Shown one piece after another: positions 6,673-12,391 of a DNA stretch of 12,391 bases; position 1 is the first letter of the stretch, and every line of letters begins with the position of its first letter. Below the pieces are notes generated by a model, which saw nothing but the letters and a program-made list of their open reading frames with translations, ran no database searches and was not told the DNA's origin. Both the position numbers and the translations under genes were made by a program. Source of the DNA: CAKZML01 sp041571575 (GTDB lineage Bacteria > Pseudomonadota > Gammaproteobacteria > Steroidobacterales > BM003); NCBI GenBank assembly GCA_041571575.1, contig JBFFTZ010000047.1:1-12391 (forward strand), in the 5' to 3' direction.

Positions 6673-7749
6673 CTACTCCGGATTTACCGCCTCAGCATCC
6701 ACTGCCTCGGCAGTCATTGCCTCGGCGGCCTCTTCCTCGGCCATCTCTTCGAGACGATTCATACAAGCCTGGGCCAGTTCTTTGACCCCTTCCCCCGAAA
6801 GACCGGAGATCCGGAATACTCTGCCTTCCCAACCCAGCCCCTGGAGCAATTTCTCACAAGCCTGGGCAGCATCTTCTTCTGACAGCTGATCAAGCTTGTT
6901 GATGACCAGCCAGCGCTCCTGGGCGGCCAGCTCGGGACTGAACTTTTCAAGTTCCCCGGCAATCCGCTGCACATCCTGCACGATGTCCTGGTCAGGATCA
7001 GGCGGCAAAATATCCACCAGGTGCAGTAACAGGCGGGTACGCTGCAAATGCTTGAGGAAGCGAATACCCAGTCCCGCGCCTTCTGCGGCACCTTCGATCA
7101 ACCCGGGTACGTCCGCCATGACGAAGCTGCGCAGTTCACCGACTTTCACTACCCCGAGATTCGGGTACAGCGTGGTAAACGGGTAATCGGCAACCTTGGG
7201 CCTGGCCGCCGACATGGCGCGAATCAGGGTGGACTTGCCGGCGTTGGGCAATCCCACCAGACCCACGTCCGCCAGCAACTTCAATTCCAGCTGCAGGGTA
7301 CGGAACTCACCGGGCGTGCCAGGCGTGGCCTTGCGGGGCGCACGGTTGGTACTGCTCTTGAAACGGGTATTGCCCAGGCCACCGCGACCGCCCTGGGCGA
7401 CTTTCATCCGCTGGCCGTCTTTGGTCAGGTCGCCAAGCACTTCCTCGGTTTCCTGATCCTTGACGATAGTGCCCACCGGAACCACGACTTCCAGGTCCAC
7501 GCCGCTCTTGCCCGTGCAATTCCTTCCAGAACCGCTCTCGCCGCGTTGAGCATTGAACTTACGCTGCACACGGAAATCCACCAGGGTATTAACCCCGGAA
7601 TTGGCCACCAGGTAAACACTGCCGCCGTCACCGCCGTCACCGCCATCGGGTCCGCCGAACGGCACATATTTTTCGCGGCGAAAACCAACGCATCCGTTAC
7701 CGCCGTCACCAGCGCGAACCCGGACTGTCGCCTCATCAACAAATTTCAT
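6673..7749 (-). CDS. obgE: Obg-family GTPase ObgE/CgtA
   Basis: ObgE is an essential GTPase that binds the 50S subunit and links ribosome assembly with growth and stress state. The 358-residue protein has the glycine-rich Obg fold at about 1-158 (FGGPDGGDGGDGGSVYL, then GGRGGLGN near 120-126). The G domain shows G1 GLPNAGKST at 166-174, TT at 192-193, G3 DVPG at 213-216, G4 NKLD at 284-287 and G5 SGLSGEG at 315-321. The tail after about 333 is a short acidic Ala/Glu-rich stretch, as is usual in proteobacterial Obg proteins though its sequence is not conserved. A GGAGA ribosome site lies upstream of the ATG. It follows rplU-rpmA, the common gene order, but an intrinsic terminator separates it from rpmA. 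Confidence 0.97.
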   Translation of the reverse strand: MKFVDEATVRVRAGDGGNGCVGFRREKYVPFGGPDGGDGGDGGSVYLVANSGVNTLVDFRVQRKFNAQRGESGSGRNCTGKSGVDLEVVVPVGTIVKDQETEEVLGDLTKDGQRMKVAQGGRGGLGNTRFKSSTNRAPRKATPGTPGEFRTLQLELKLLADVGLVGLPNAGKSTLIRAMSAARPKVADYPFTTLYPNLGVVKVGELRSFVMADVPGLIEGAAEGAGLGIRFLKHLQRTRLLLHLVDILPPDPDQDIVQDVQRIAGELEKFSPELAAQERWLVINKLDQLSEEDAAQACEKLLQGLGWEGRVFRISGLSGEGVKELAQACMNRLEEMAEEEAAEAMTAEAVDAEAVNPE

Positions 7750-7789
7750 TGTCGCTTCTCTCCGCTATTTGCCTTCCAAACTCCAGAGA

Positions 7790-7815
7790 CAAAAAACCCC
7801 GGGCCAGGCCGGGGT
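7790..7815 (-). terminator. Intrinsic terminator between rpmA and obgE
   Basis: On the minus strand a stem ACCCCGG/CCGGGGT (7815-7809 with 7802-7796) around a 6-base loop is followed by a run of six T (7796-7791). It lies 28 bases after the rpmA stop. Because obgE continues on the same strand about 40 bases on, it probably reduces rather than abolishes transcription into obgE. Confidence 0.85.
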
Positions 7816-7843
7816 CTTTCGCTACCTCTGGGTCCGGTAGGAC

Positions 7844-8101
7844 TCAGTTGGTCTCGATGCTCACGAAACGACGCATCTTGGGACCCTTGCGCCTAAACGC
7901 AACCTTGCCGTCCACCAGGGCGAACAAGGTATGGTCACGTCCCAGGCCCACGTTTTCACCAGGGTGAAAAGCCGTGCCACGCTGACGTACCAGGATATTA
8001 CCAGCCAAAACTTCTTCACCACCGAAGCGCTTTACGCCCAGTCGTTTGGATTCTGAATCGCGACCGTTACGAGTACTGCCGCCTGCCTTTTTATGTGCCA
8101 T
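7844..8101 (-). CDS. rpmA: 50S ribosomal protein L27
   Basis: L27 is a basic 50S protein whose N-terminal arm reaches the peptidyl-transferase centre. The 85-residue product begins MAHKKAGGSTRNGRDSE and continues with RLGVKRFGGE, ILVRQRGT and GRDHTLFAL, a full-length match to the E. coli protein (85 residues). The N-terminus begins directly with the mature arm, so there is no cleaved extension of the kind found in Firmicutes. It starts six bases after the rplU stop and is followed by a terminator. Confidence 0.98.
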   Translation of the reverse strand: MAHKKAGGSTRNGRDSESKRLGVKRFGGEEVLAGNILVRQRGTAFHPGENVGLGRDHTLFALVDGKVAFRRKGPKMRRFVSIETN

Positions 8102-8107
8102 CTGAAA

Positions 8108-8467
8108 TTACTCCGCAGCGTCATCTGAACCGCTAGCAGCCTTCTTGGCGGCACGGCCCTTCGTAATACCGGTCACTTCAATTTCCGTGAACCACTGACG
8201 GTGGCCCTTCGTACGCTGATAATTCTGGCGCCGATGGAATTTGATGATCTCTACTTTCTTGCCCTTGGCGTGACTCAGCACCTTGGCTTTCACCTTGCTG
8301 CCTGACACGTAAGGGGCGCCTATTTTAACGTCGGTGCCTTCACCAACCAATAGGACTTTGTCGAACTCAACAGCATCACCTTCGCCTGCAGACAACAACT
8401 CAACTTTGAGCTTGGTGCCCTTTGCTACTCGATACTGCTTGCCGCCAGTTTCAATTACCGCGTACAT
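8108..8467 (-). CDS. rplU: 50S ribosomal protein L21
   Basis: L21 binds 23S rRNA in the large subunit. The product begins MYAVIETGGKQYRVAKGTKLKVE and contains KVEIIKFHRRQNYQRTKGHRQ with the final ITGI-type strand (VTGITKG). At 119 residues it is somewhat longer than the 103-residue E. coli protein because of a C-terminal tail rich in Ala, Lys, Ser and Asp; such tails are common in this family outside enterics. GGGAG nine bases before the ATG is the ribosome site. It heads the rplU-rpmA-obgE cluster, has a strong promoter at 8544-8572 and a structured leader of about 70 bases. Confidence 0.97.
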   Translation of the reverse strand: MYAVIETGGKQYRVAKGTKLKVELLSAGEGDAVEFDKVLLVGEGTDVKIGAPYVSGSKVKAKVLSHAKGKKVEIIKFHRRQNYQRTKGHRQWFTEIEVTGITKGRAAKKAASGSDDAAE

Positions 8468-8488
8468 CTAAAATCGCTCCCGAAAGGT

Positions 8489-8524
8489 CCTTGAATTCAA
8501 GGGTCATCCCCAAAAATCAAGGGG
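8489..8524 (-). promoter_or_regulatory. Structured rplU leader with alternative hairpins
   Basis: In the leader RNA (minus strand) CCTTGA occurs twice (8522-8517 and 8502-8497) and a single complementary TCAAGG lies at 8494-8489. The complement can pair with either copy, but not both. A third possible stem joins CCCC (8524-8521) with GGGG (8511-8508). The repeats are seen; a regulatory role, for example feedback by L21 or L27, is inference. Confidence 0.4.
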
Positions 8525-8543
8525 TCACCGGTAAAGAGCGGAA

Positions 8544-8572
8544 ATTCTAAAGAGTTAGACGCCCCGGGTCAA
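8544..8572 (-). promoter_or_regulatory. rplU promoter
   Basis: TTGACC (8572-8567) is separated by exactly 17 bases from TAGAAT (8549-8544). Each box matches five of six consensus bases, making this the best sigma-70 promoter of the window. Transcription should start near 8537, leaving a leader of about 70 bases. Confidence 0.8.
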
Positions 8573-8652
8573 TCAGAATCTTCTACCCACAGACACTGCT
8601 CACAAGCTGGCATAATAGCAGGGACCGAGGCTGGTATGAATAATACAAGCCA

Positions 8653-8681
8653 TTGAAAAATAACATAATTACAACTAGAAA
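8653..8681 (+). promoter_or_regulatory. Possible ispB promoter
   Basis: TTGAAA (8653-8658) stands 17 bases from TAGAAA (8676-8681). The start would fall near 8688, only about six bases before the ispB ATG, giving an almost leaderless transcript. The A/T-rich stretch contains other weak boxes (CATAAT at 8611, AATAAT at 8639) without good partners, so the assignment is tentative. Confidence 0.3.
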
Positions 8682-8693
8682 GCTCCGCTGACT

Positions 8694-9665
8694 ATGATAC
8701 AAATTGACGCCATCCGGGCGCTAATGGCCACTGACATGGCAACGGTTGATCGACATATCGAGGCCAAATTGGCCAGCGATGTGGCCCTGGTTAACCAAAT
8801 TGCCCAATACATTATCCATAGCGGCGGAAAACGGCTGAGGCCAATGCTGACCCTCACCTGTGCTCGTGCCTGCGGGTTTCGTGCTGATGTGCATGTCAGC
8901 GCTGCCGCGATTATTGAGTTTATTCACACCGCCACCCTGCTTCATGACGACGTGGTCGATCACTCTGACATGCGCCGGGGCAAGGGCACCGCAAATGCCG
9001 TGTTTGGTAATGCGGCCAGCGTACTGGTGGGTGATTACCTCTATTCACGTTCCTTCCAGATGATGGTGGATATCGGCGAGATGCGGATCATGGAAATCAT
9101 GGCCGACGCGACCAACACCATCGCCGAGGGCGAGGTCCTGCAACTGATGAACCTGCAGGATCCGGACACCACCGAGAAGGCCTACCGGGACGTTATCTAC
9201 CGCAAGACAGCCAAACTGTTTGAGGCCGGTGCACTGACCGCAGCCATCCTGGCAAGGCAGCCGGAGAACATCTGCCAGGCCATGGCCAATTACGGCCGAC
9301 ACCTGGGTACTGCCTTCCAACTGGTGGACGACGCCCTGGACTACGATGCCTCGGCCGAGGAAATGGGCAAGAACGTCGGTGATGACCTGGCCGAGGGCAA
9401 ACCCACCCTCCCCCTGATCCACGCCCTGAACCACGGCACGCCGGAACAGGCCAGCCTTATTCGGGCCTGTATCGAAAACGGGGGTCGGGAACACATTGCT
9501 GCGGTGACTGAGGCCATTGAAACAACCGGTGCGCTTGAGTACACTGCGCGCTCTGCACAGCAGGAGGCCTCCTCCGCCATCGCTTCGCTCACCGACGTAC
9601 CCGAATCGGAATACAAGCAGGCACTGATCGGGCTGGCAGAATTTGCGGCGAATCGCCGCTACTGA
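8694..9665 (+). CDS. ispB: Octaprenyl (polyprenyl) diphosphate synthase IspB
   Basis: IspB extends farnesyl diphosphate with isopentenyl diphosphate units to the trans-polyprenyl side chain of ubiquinone and menaquinone. The 323 residues match the E. coli enzyme in length and order: SGGKRLRPML at 43-52, first aspartate-rich motif DDVVD at 85-89 followed by MRRGKGTANAVFGN, EGEVLQLMN near 145-153, YRKTAKLFEAGA near 169-180, and second motif DDALD at 212-216 followed by GKNVGDDLAEGKPTLP. The exact chain length cannot be told from sequence. The ATG has no clear Shine-Dalgarno sequence; a stop in frame lies 18 bases upstream, so no earlier start is available. It diverges from rplU, the standard gammaproteobacterial arrangement, and is followed after nine bases by tRNA-Pro. 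Confidence 0.96.
   Translation: MIQIDAIRALMATDMATVDRHIEAKLASDVALVNQIAQYIIHSGGKRLRPMLTLTCARACGFRADVHVSAAAIIEFIHTATLLHDDVVDHSDMRRGKGTANAVFGNAASVLVGDYLYSRSFQMMVDIGEMRIMEIMADATNTIAEGEVLQLMNLQDPDTTEKAYRDVIYRKTAKLFEAGALTAAILARQPENICQAMANYGRHLGTAFQLVDDALDYDASAEEMGKNVGDDLAEGKPTLPLIHALNHGTPEQASLIRACIENGGREHIAAVTEAIETTGALEYTARSAQQEASSAIASLTDVPESEYKQALIGLAEFAANRRY
9645..9659 (+). repeat. Perfect hairpin at the 3' end of ispB
   Basis: GCGGCG-AAT-CGCCGC is a perfect 6-bp, all-GC inverted repeat with a 3-base loop, within the last codons of ispB (Ala-Ala-Asn-Arg-Arg). No T-run follows, so it is not a typical terminator. It ends 15 bases before the tRNA. Confidence 0.6.
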
Positions 9666-9674
9666 ATCGAATAT

Positions 9675-9751
9675 CGGCGTGTAGCGCAGCCTGGTAGCGC
9701 ACCTGTCTCGGGGTCAGGGGGTCGGGGGTTCGAATCCCTCCACGCCGACCA
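9675..9751 (+). tRNA. tRNA-Pro (anticodon CGG)
   Basis: A complete 77-base cloverleaf with encoded CCA. The acceptor stem CGGCGTG/CACGCCG pairs fully, the D arm is GCGC-AGCCTGGTA-GCGC, the T loop is TTCGAAT on a 5-bp stem with one G-T pair, and the discriminator is A followed by CCA at 9749-9751. The anticodon arm is CCTGT-CTCGGGG-TCAGG; U33 fixes the anticodon as CGG, reading CCG codons. The closing pair 31-39 is a T-T mismatch. Overall sequence resembles E. coli tRNA-Pro species closely. It begins nine bases after the ispB stop and probably shares its transcript. Confidence 0.96.
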
Positions 9752-9807
9752 TTCACCCCCGCCCGCGGTCTACCCAATCCAGATCCAGCTCATACTGACT
9801 CCAGTTT

Positions 9808-9828
9808 CAGCGCATCCTCGCTGGCTTT
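9808..9828 (+). terminator. Weak possible terminator after tRNA-Pro
   Basis: CAGCG (9808-9812) pairs with CGCTG (9819-9823) around a 6-base loop and is followed by GCTTTT. The stem is short and the T-run has only four bases, so this is tentative. It is the only terminator-like structure I see between the tRNA and nadA. Confidence 0.3.
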
Positions 9829-9894
9829 TCCCAGTCCCGAACCCCAAAAATGGCTGCTAGTTGACCGCCCAACCTTGAATTACGGCGTTTACGC

Positions 9895-9923
9895 ATCACA
9901 TTTAGGACTGAAGGAGGTAAAAT
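9895..9923 (+). promoter_or_regulatory. Candidate nadA promoter
   Basis: ATCACA (9895-9900, four of six matches) stands 17 bases from TAAAAT (9918-9923, five of six). Transcription would start near 9930 and leave a leader of about 90 bases. No other pair of boxes with proper spacing was found in 9752-10019. Confidence 0.4.
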
Positions 9924-9953
9924 CTCCTGCTTGCTATGCTTCTTGGGACATAG
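9912..9953. promoter_or_regulatory. Palindromes over and after the nadA -10 box (possible operator)
   Basis: AGGAG-N7-CTCCT (9912-9928) is centred on the TAAAAT box. CTATG-N10-CATAG (9934-9953) follows immediately after the predicted start. Both are perfect 5-bp inverted repeats. Their position suits a repressor site for NAD synthesis genes, but I do not recognise either as the site of a known regulator. Confidence 0.35.
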
Positions 9954-10019
9954 GACAAATTTTCTTAAACGTTCCCCCACACAGGCTTGACCCGCTTTGC
10001 GCCGACACAGGATCCAGGC

Positions 10020-11048
10020 ATGAATTTGAGTACTGACACACTGGCTTTCACTCCCGAGGTCAAGGCCGCGACCCAGCCTATCTACGAGCAGGTCAAGGCA
10101 CTTATCCCGGAAGTCGAGTGGGCGATTTACGCACCCCTGATTCATGCCATCAACAAGCTCAAGCGGGAGCGCAACGCCTACATCGTCGCCCACAACTACC
10201 AGACCCCCGAGATTTACCACGGCATCGCCGACTACACCGGTGACTCCCTGGGACTGGCCCAGCAAGGCGCGAAAACCGATGCTGAGGTTATCGTCATGTG
10301 CGGCGTGCGTTTCATGGCTGAAACCGCAAAGATTCTTGCCCCGGAGAAAAAGGTTCTCATGCCGGATATGAGCGCGGGTTGCTCGCTGGCCTCCTCCATC
10401 ACCGCCGAGGACGTGCGTGAACTCAAGCGCAAGTACCCGGGTGTACCGGTAGTGGCATACGTGAACACCTATGCCGACGTGCGTGCCGAGGTGGACATCT
10501 GCTGCACCTCTGGTAACGCCGTTGAGATCGTGGAATCTTTGGGCAGCGACAAGGTCATCTTCCTGCCCGATGGATATCTTGGCAGGTACGTGGCCAGCAA
10601 GACCGACGTGGAAATCATCCTGTGGGAAGGCGCCTGCGAGGTGCACGAGCGCTTTACCGCCGACGACATCCTTACTTTCCGTGCCGAAAACCCCGGCCTG
10701 GAAGTCATCGCCCATCCCGAATGCCCACCCGAGGTCCTGGCCGAGGCAGACTTCGTCGGCTCCACGGCAGGCATGATCAAGCACGTGGACGATACCCGAC
10801 CCAAGAAAGTGGCGATGATTACCGAATGTTCAATGAGCGACAACGTGTCGGTGAACTTCCCCGACGTCGAGTTCATTCGTCCCTGTAACTTCTGTCCTCA
10901 TATGAAAAAGATCACCCTGGAAAAAGTATTGAAGTGCCTGCAGGACATGGGACCTGAAATCCAGGTCGACCCCGCGGTTGCCGAGAAGGCCCGGTTGTCA
11001 ACGGAGCGCATGCTGACTGCCGGTCAGGCCCACTCACGTGAAGACTGA
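10020..11048 (+). CDS. nadA: Quinolinate synthase NadA
   Basis: NadA condenses iminoaspartate from NadB with dihydroxyacetone phosphate to quinolinate, the NAD precursor, using an oxygen-sensitive [4Fe-4S] cluster. The 342-residue product shows AHNYQTPEIY near 57-66, GDSLGLA at 74-80, GVRFMAETAKIL at 95-106 and the three expected cluster cysteines: Cys121 (AGCSLA), Cys206 (GACEVHE) and Cys292 (CNFCPHMK). It differs from the enteric type, having CxxC rather than CxxCxxC in the last motif and an N-terminus more like alphaproteobacterial NadA. The frame could begin at a TTG at 9987, but the ATG at 10020 has AGGA seven bases upstream and is preferred. It overlaps nadB by 11 bases. Confidence 0.95.
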   Translation: MNLSTDTLAFTPEVKAATQPIYEQVKALIPEVEWAIYAPLIHAINKLKRERNAYIVAHNYQTPEIYHGIADYTGDSLGLAQQGAKTDAEVIVMCGVRFMAETAKILAPEKKVLMPDMSAGCSLASSITAEDVRELKRKYPGVPVVAYVNTYADVRAEVDICCTSGNAVEIVESLGSDKVIFLPDGYLGRYVASKTDVEIILWEGACEVHERFTADDILTFRAENPGLEVIAHPECPPEVLAEADFVGSTAGMIKHVDDTRPKKVAMITECSMSDNVSVNFPDVEFIRPCNFCPHMKKITLEKVLKCLQDMGPEIQVDPAVAEKARLSTERMLTAGQAHSRED

Positions 11049-12391
11049 CGCAAGCACCGACCTGCTGGTCATCGGTGGTGGTCTCGCCGGACTGGCCAGT
11101 GCGCTGCACGCCGCCAATGCCGGACTGTCGGTAAAACTGCTGATCAAGAAACCTTTCGACCAGACATCCAGTCACTGGGCCCAGGGCGGCATCGCCGCTG
11201 CAGTGGGGCCGGATGATGACCCGGAACTGCACGTTGCAGACACCCTGGATGCCGGGGTCGGACTGTGCAAGGTCGCCAGTGTGCAATTCCTCGCCCAGCA
11301 AGCTCCCAAGGCCATCGCCTGGCTGCGAGATTTGCACGTGGCATTCACCGAACTGCCCAATAGCCACCGGCAACTTCACCTGACCCGGGAAGGCGGACAT
11401 TCCCGTCGTCGGGTAGTCCACGCAGCCGATGCCACAGGCCAGGCAATCATGGACGCGGTGACCGCCGAGGTACTCAACCATCCCTCGATTACCGTATGCA
11501 AGGACCATATTGCCGTGGACCTGATCCGGGCCGACAAGGTGAGTCCGGGGGCGAAGAAGCGCTGCGTCGGCGTCTACGCCTTGAACCGGAAGACCAACAA
11601 GGTAAGCACCCACGCGGCACGCGCCGTGGTTCTCGCCACCGGCGGCGCATCCAAGGTCTACCTGTTTACCACCAATCCTGATACCTCCACCGGGGACGGT
11701 ATCGCCATGGCCTGGCGGGCCGGCTGTCGGGTGGCCAACATGGAATTCATGCAATTCCATCCCACCTGCCTGTACCACCCCCACGCCAAGTCCATGCTGA
11801 TTTCCGAGGCTGTGCGCGGAGAAGGCGGCAAACTGGTGCTGCCCAACGGCGAACGTTTCATGGATCAACATGACCCGCGTGGCGAACTGGCGCCCCGGGA
11901 CATCGTGGCCAGGGCCATCGATTACGAGATGAAGCGCGGCGGGTACGACTGCGTGTACCTGGACATTACCCACAAGCCTGCCAAGGAAATCCTGGAACAC
12001 TTCCCGAACATCAGCCGCAGATGCCAGGAATTCGGCATCGACATAACACGGGAACCAATCCCCGTCGTGCCGGCGGCCCATTACACCTGTGGGGGCATCA
12101 TCACCGAACTTGATGCCAGCACCGACCTGCCCGGCCTGTATGCGGTGGGTGAGTGCGCCAGCACCGGCATCCACGGCGCAAACCGCCTGGCCAGCAACTC
12201 GCTGCTCGAATGCTGTGTTTTCGCCAAATCCGCCGTCGAACGATTGAAGAAAGAGCTGTCTAACGGCGTGCCCATGCCGCCACCGCTGCCCGCCTGGGAT
12301 GAAAGCCGGGTCACCGATGCAGACGAACATATCGTGGTCTCACATAACTGGAATGAGTTAAGACACTTCATGTGGGATTACGTGGGTATCG
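11038..12391 (+). CDS. nadB: L-aspartate oxidase NadB (C-terminus beyond window edge)
   Basis: NadB is an FAD enzyme oxidising L-aspartate to iminoaspartate, the unstable substrate passed to NadA. The 451 visible codons are open to the edge; the E. coli enzyme has 540 residues, so roughly 90 are missing. Seen are the FAD-binding LLVIGGGLAGLASALHA at 9-25, SSHWAQGGIAAA at 44-55, the active-site region MEFMQFHPTCLY at 235-246, SEAVRGEGG at 256-264, PRDIVARAI at 286-294, HYTCGGI at 348-354, GLYAVGECA at 366-374 and HGANRLASNSLLE at 379-391. This is the succinate dehydrogenase/fumarate reductase flavoprotein family, but its place after nadA makes NadB the right assignment. The start is GTG at 11038; an in-frame TGA at 11014 allows no earlier start. 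Overlap with nadA points to coupled translation. Confidence 0.95.
   Translation, partial: MKTDASTDLLVIGGGLAGLASALHAANAGLSVKLLIKKPFDQTSSHWAQGGIAAAVGPDDDPELHVADTLDAGVGLCKVASVQFLAQQAPKAIAWLRDLHVAFTELPNSHRQLHLTREGGHSRRRVVHAADATGQAIMDAVTAEVLNHPSITVCKDHIAVDLIRADKVSPGAKKRCVGVYALNRKTNKVSTHAARAVVLATGGASKVYLFTTNPDTSTGDGIAMAWRAGCRVANMEFMQFHPTCLYHPHAKSMLISEAVRGEGGKLVLPNGERFMDQHDPRGELAPRDIVARAIDYEMKRGGYDCVYLDITHKPAKEILEHFPNISRRCQEFGIDITREPIPVVPAAHYTCGGIITELDASTDLPGLYAVGECASTGIHGANRLASNSLLECCVFAKSAVERLKKELSNGVPMPPPLPAWDESRVTDADEHIVVSHNWNELRHFMWDYVGI

Noticed and set aside
9720..9751. 3' end of tRNA-Pro as an integration site
   Set aside because: No second copy of the tRNA end, integrase or foreign genes occur in the window; core nadA follows at once.
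9589..9777. Small minus-strand frame with GGIRTPDPLTP
   Set aside because: This is the antisense translation of a tRNA gene, a well-known false protein found beside many tRNAs.
9807..10784. 325-residue minus-strand open frame opposite nadA
   Set aside because: Most of it is the mirror of nadA codons; only the last part lies in the spacer and that is treated as a low-interest finding.
10912..12330. Long (472-residue) minus-strand open frame opposite nadB and the end of nadA
   Set aside because: It is the antisense of well-conserved nadB. Long antisense frames are common in GC-rich genes; its translation shows no recognisable domain.

Overview
This window is ordinary core chromosome of a gammaproteobacterium with fairly high GC. 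The gene order and several protein details (bifunctional HisB, a HisH with a 'GGAN' N-terminus, a TrpR-like gene directly in front of hisG, rpsT next to obgE) suggest the Xanthomonadales or a related marine lineage, but the species cannot be fixed from the sequence alone. I see no mobile element, CRISPR array or accessory island, and no evidence of an undescribed system. The points of interest are regulatory and translational.

Left part, all minus strand (positions 6133 down to 1): a histidine operon in the order TrpR-like regulator, hisG, hisD, hisC, hisB, hisH, hisA, hisF, with hisF cut by the window edge. Genes overlap by 1 to 19 bases or are 13 bases apart, so this looks like one translationally coupled transcript. 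HisG makes the first committed intermediate from ATP and PRPP, HisA and HisH/HisF carry the ring chemistry, and HisB, HisC and HisD finish the pathway. hisI/hisE must lie beyond the left edge or elsewhere. There is no His-rich leader peptide. Instead a perfect 8-bp inverted repeat resembling a TrpR operator lies just upstream of the regulator gene. hisF appears to start at ATT.

Middle (6134-8693): a divergent control region separates the his operon from rpsT, which has its own TTGACA promoter and ends at a bidirectional terminator shared with the converging obgE. The minus-strand rplU-rpmA-obgE cluster follows, with a good promoter, a structured leader, and an intrinsic terminator between rpmA and obgE.

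Right part, plus strand (8694-12391): ispB (octaprenyl diphosphate synthase) diverges from rplU and is followed after nine bases by tRNA-Pro(CGG). A 268-bp spacer with a candidate promoter and operator-like palindrome leads into nadA and nadB, the two enzymes that make quinolinate for NAD. nadB is cut by the right edge. No gene-free stretch exceeds 300 bases.
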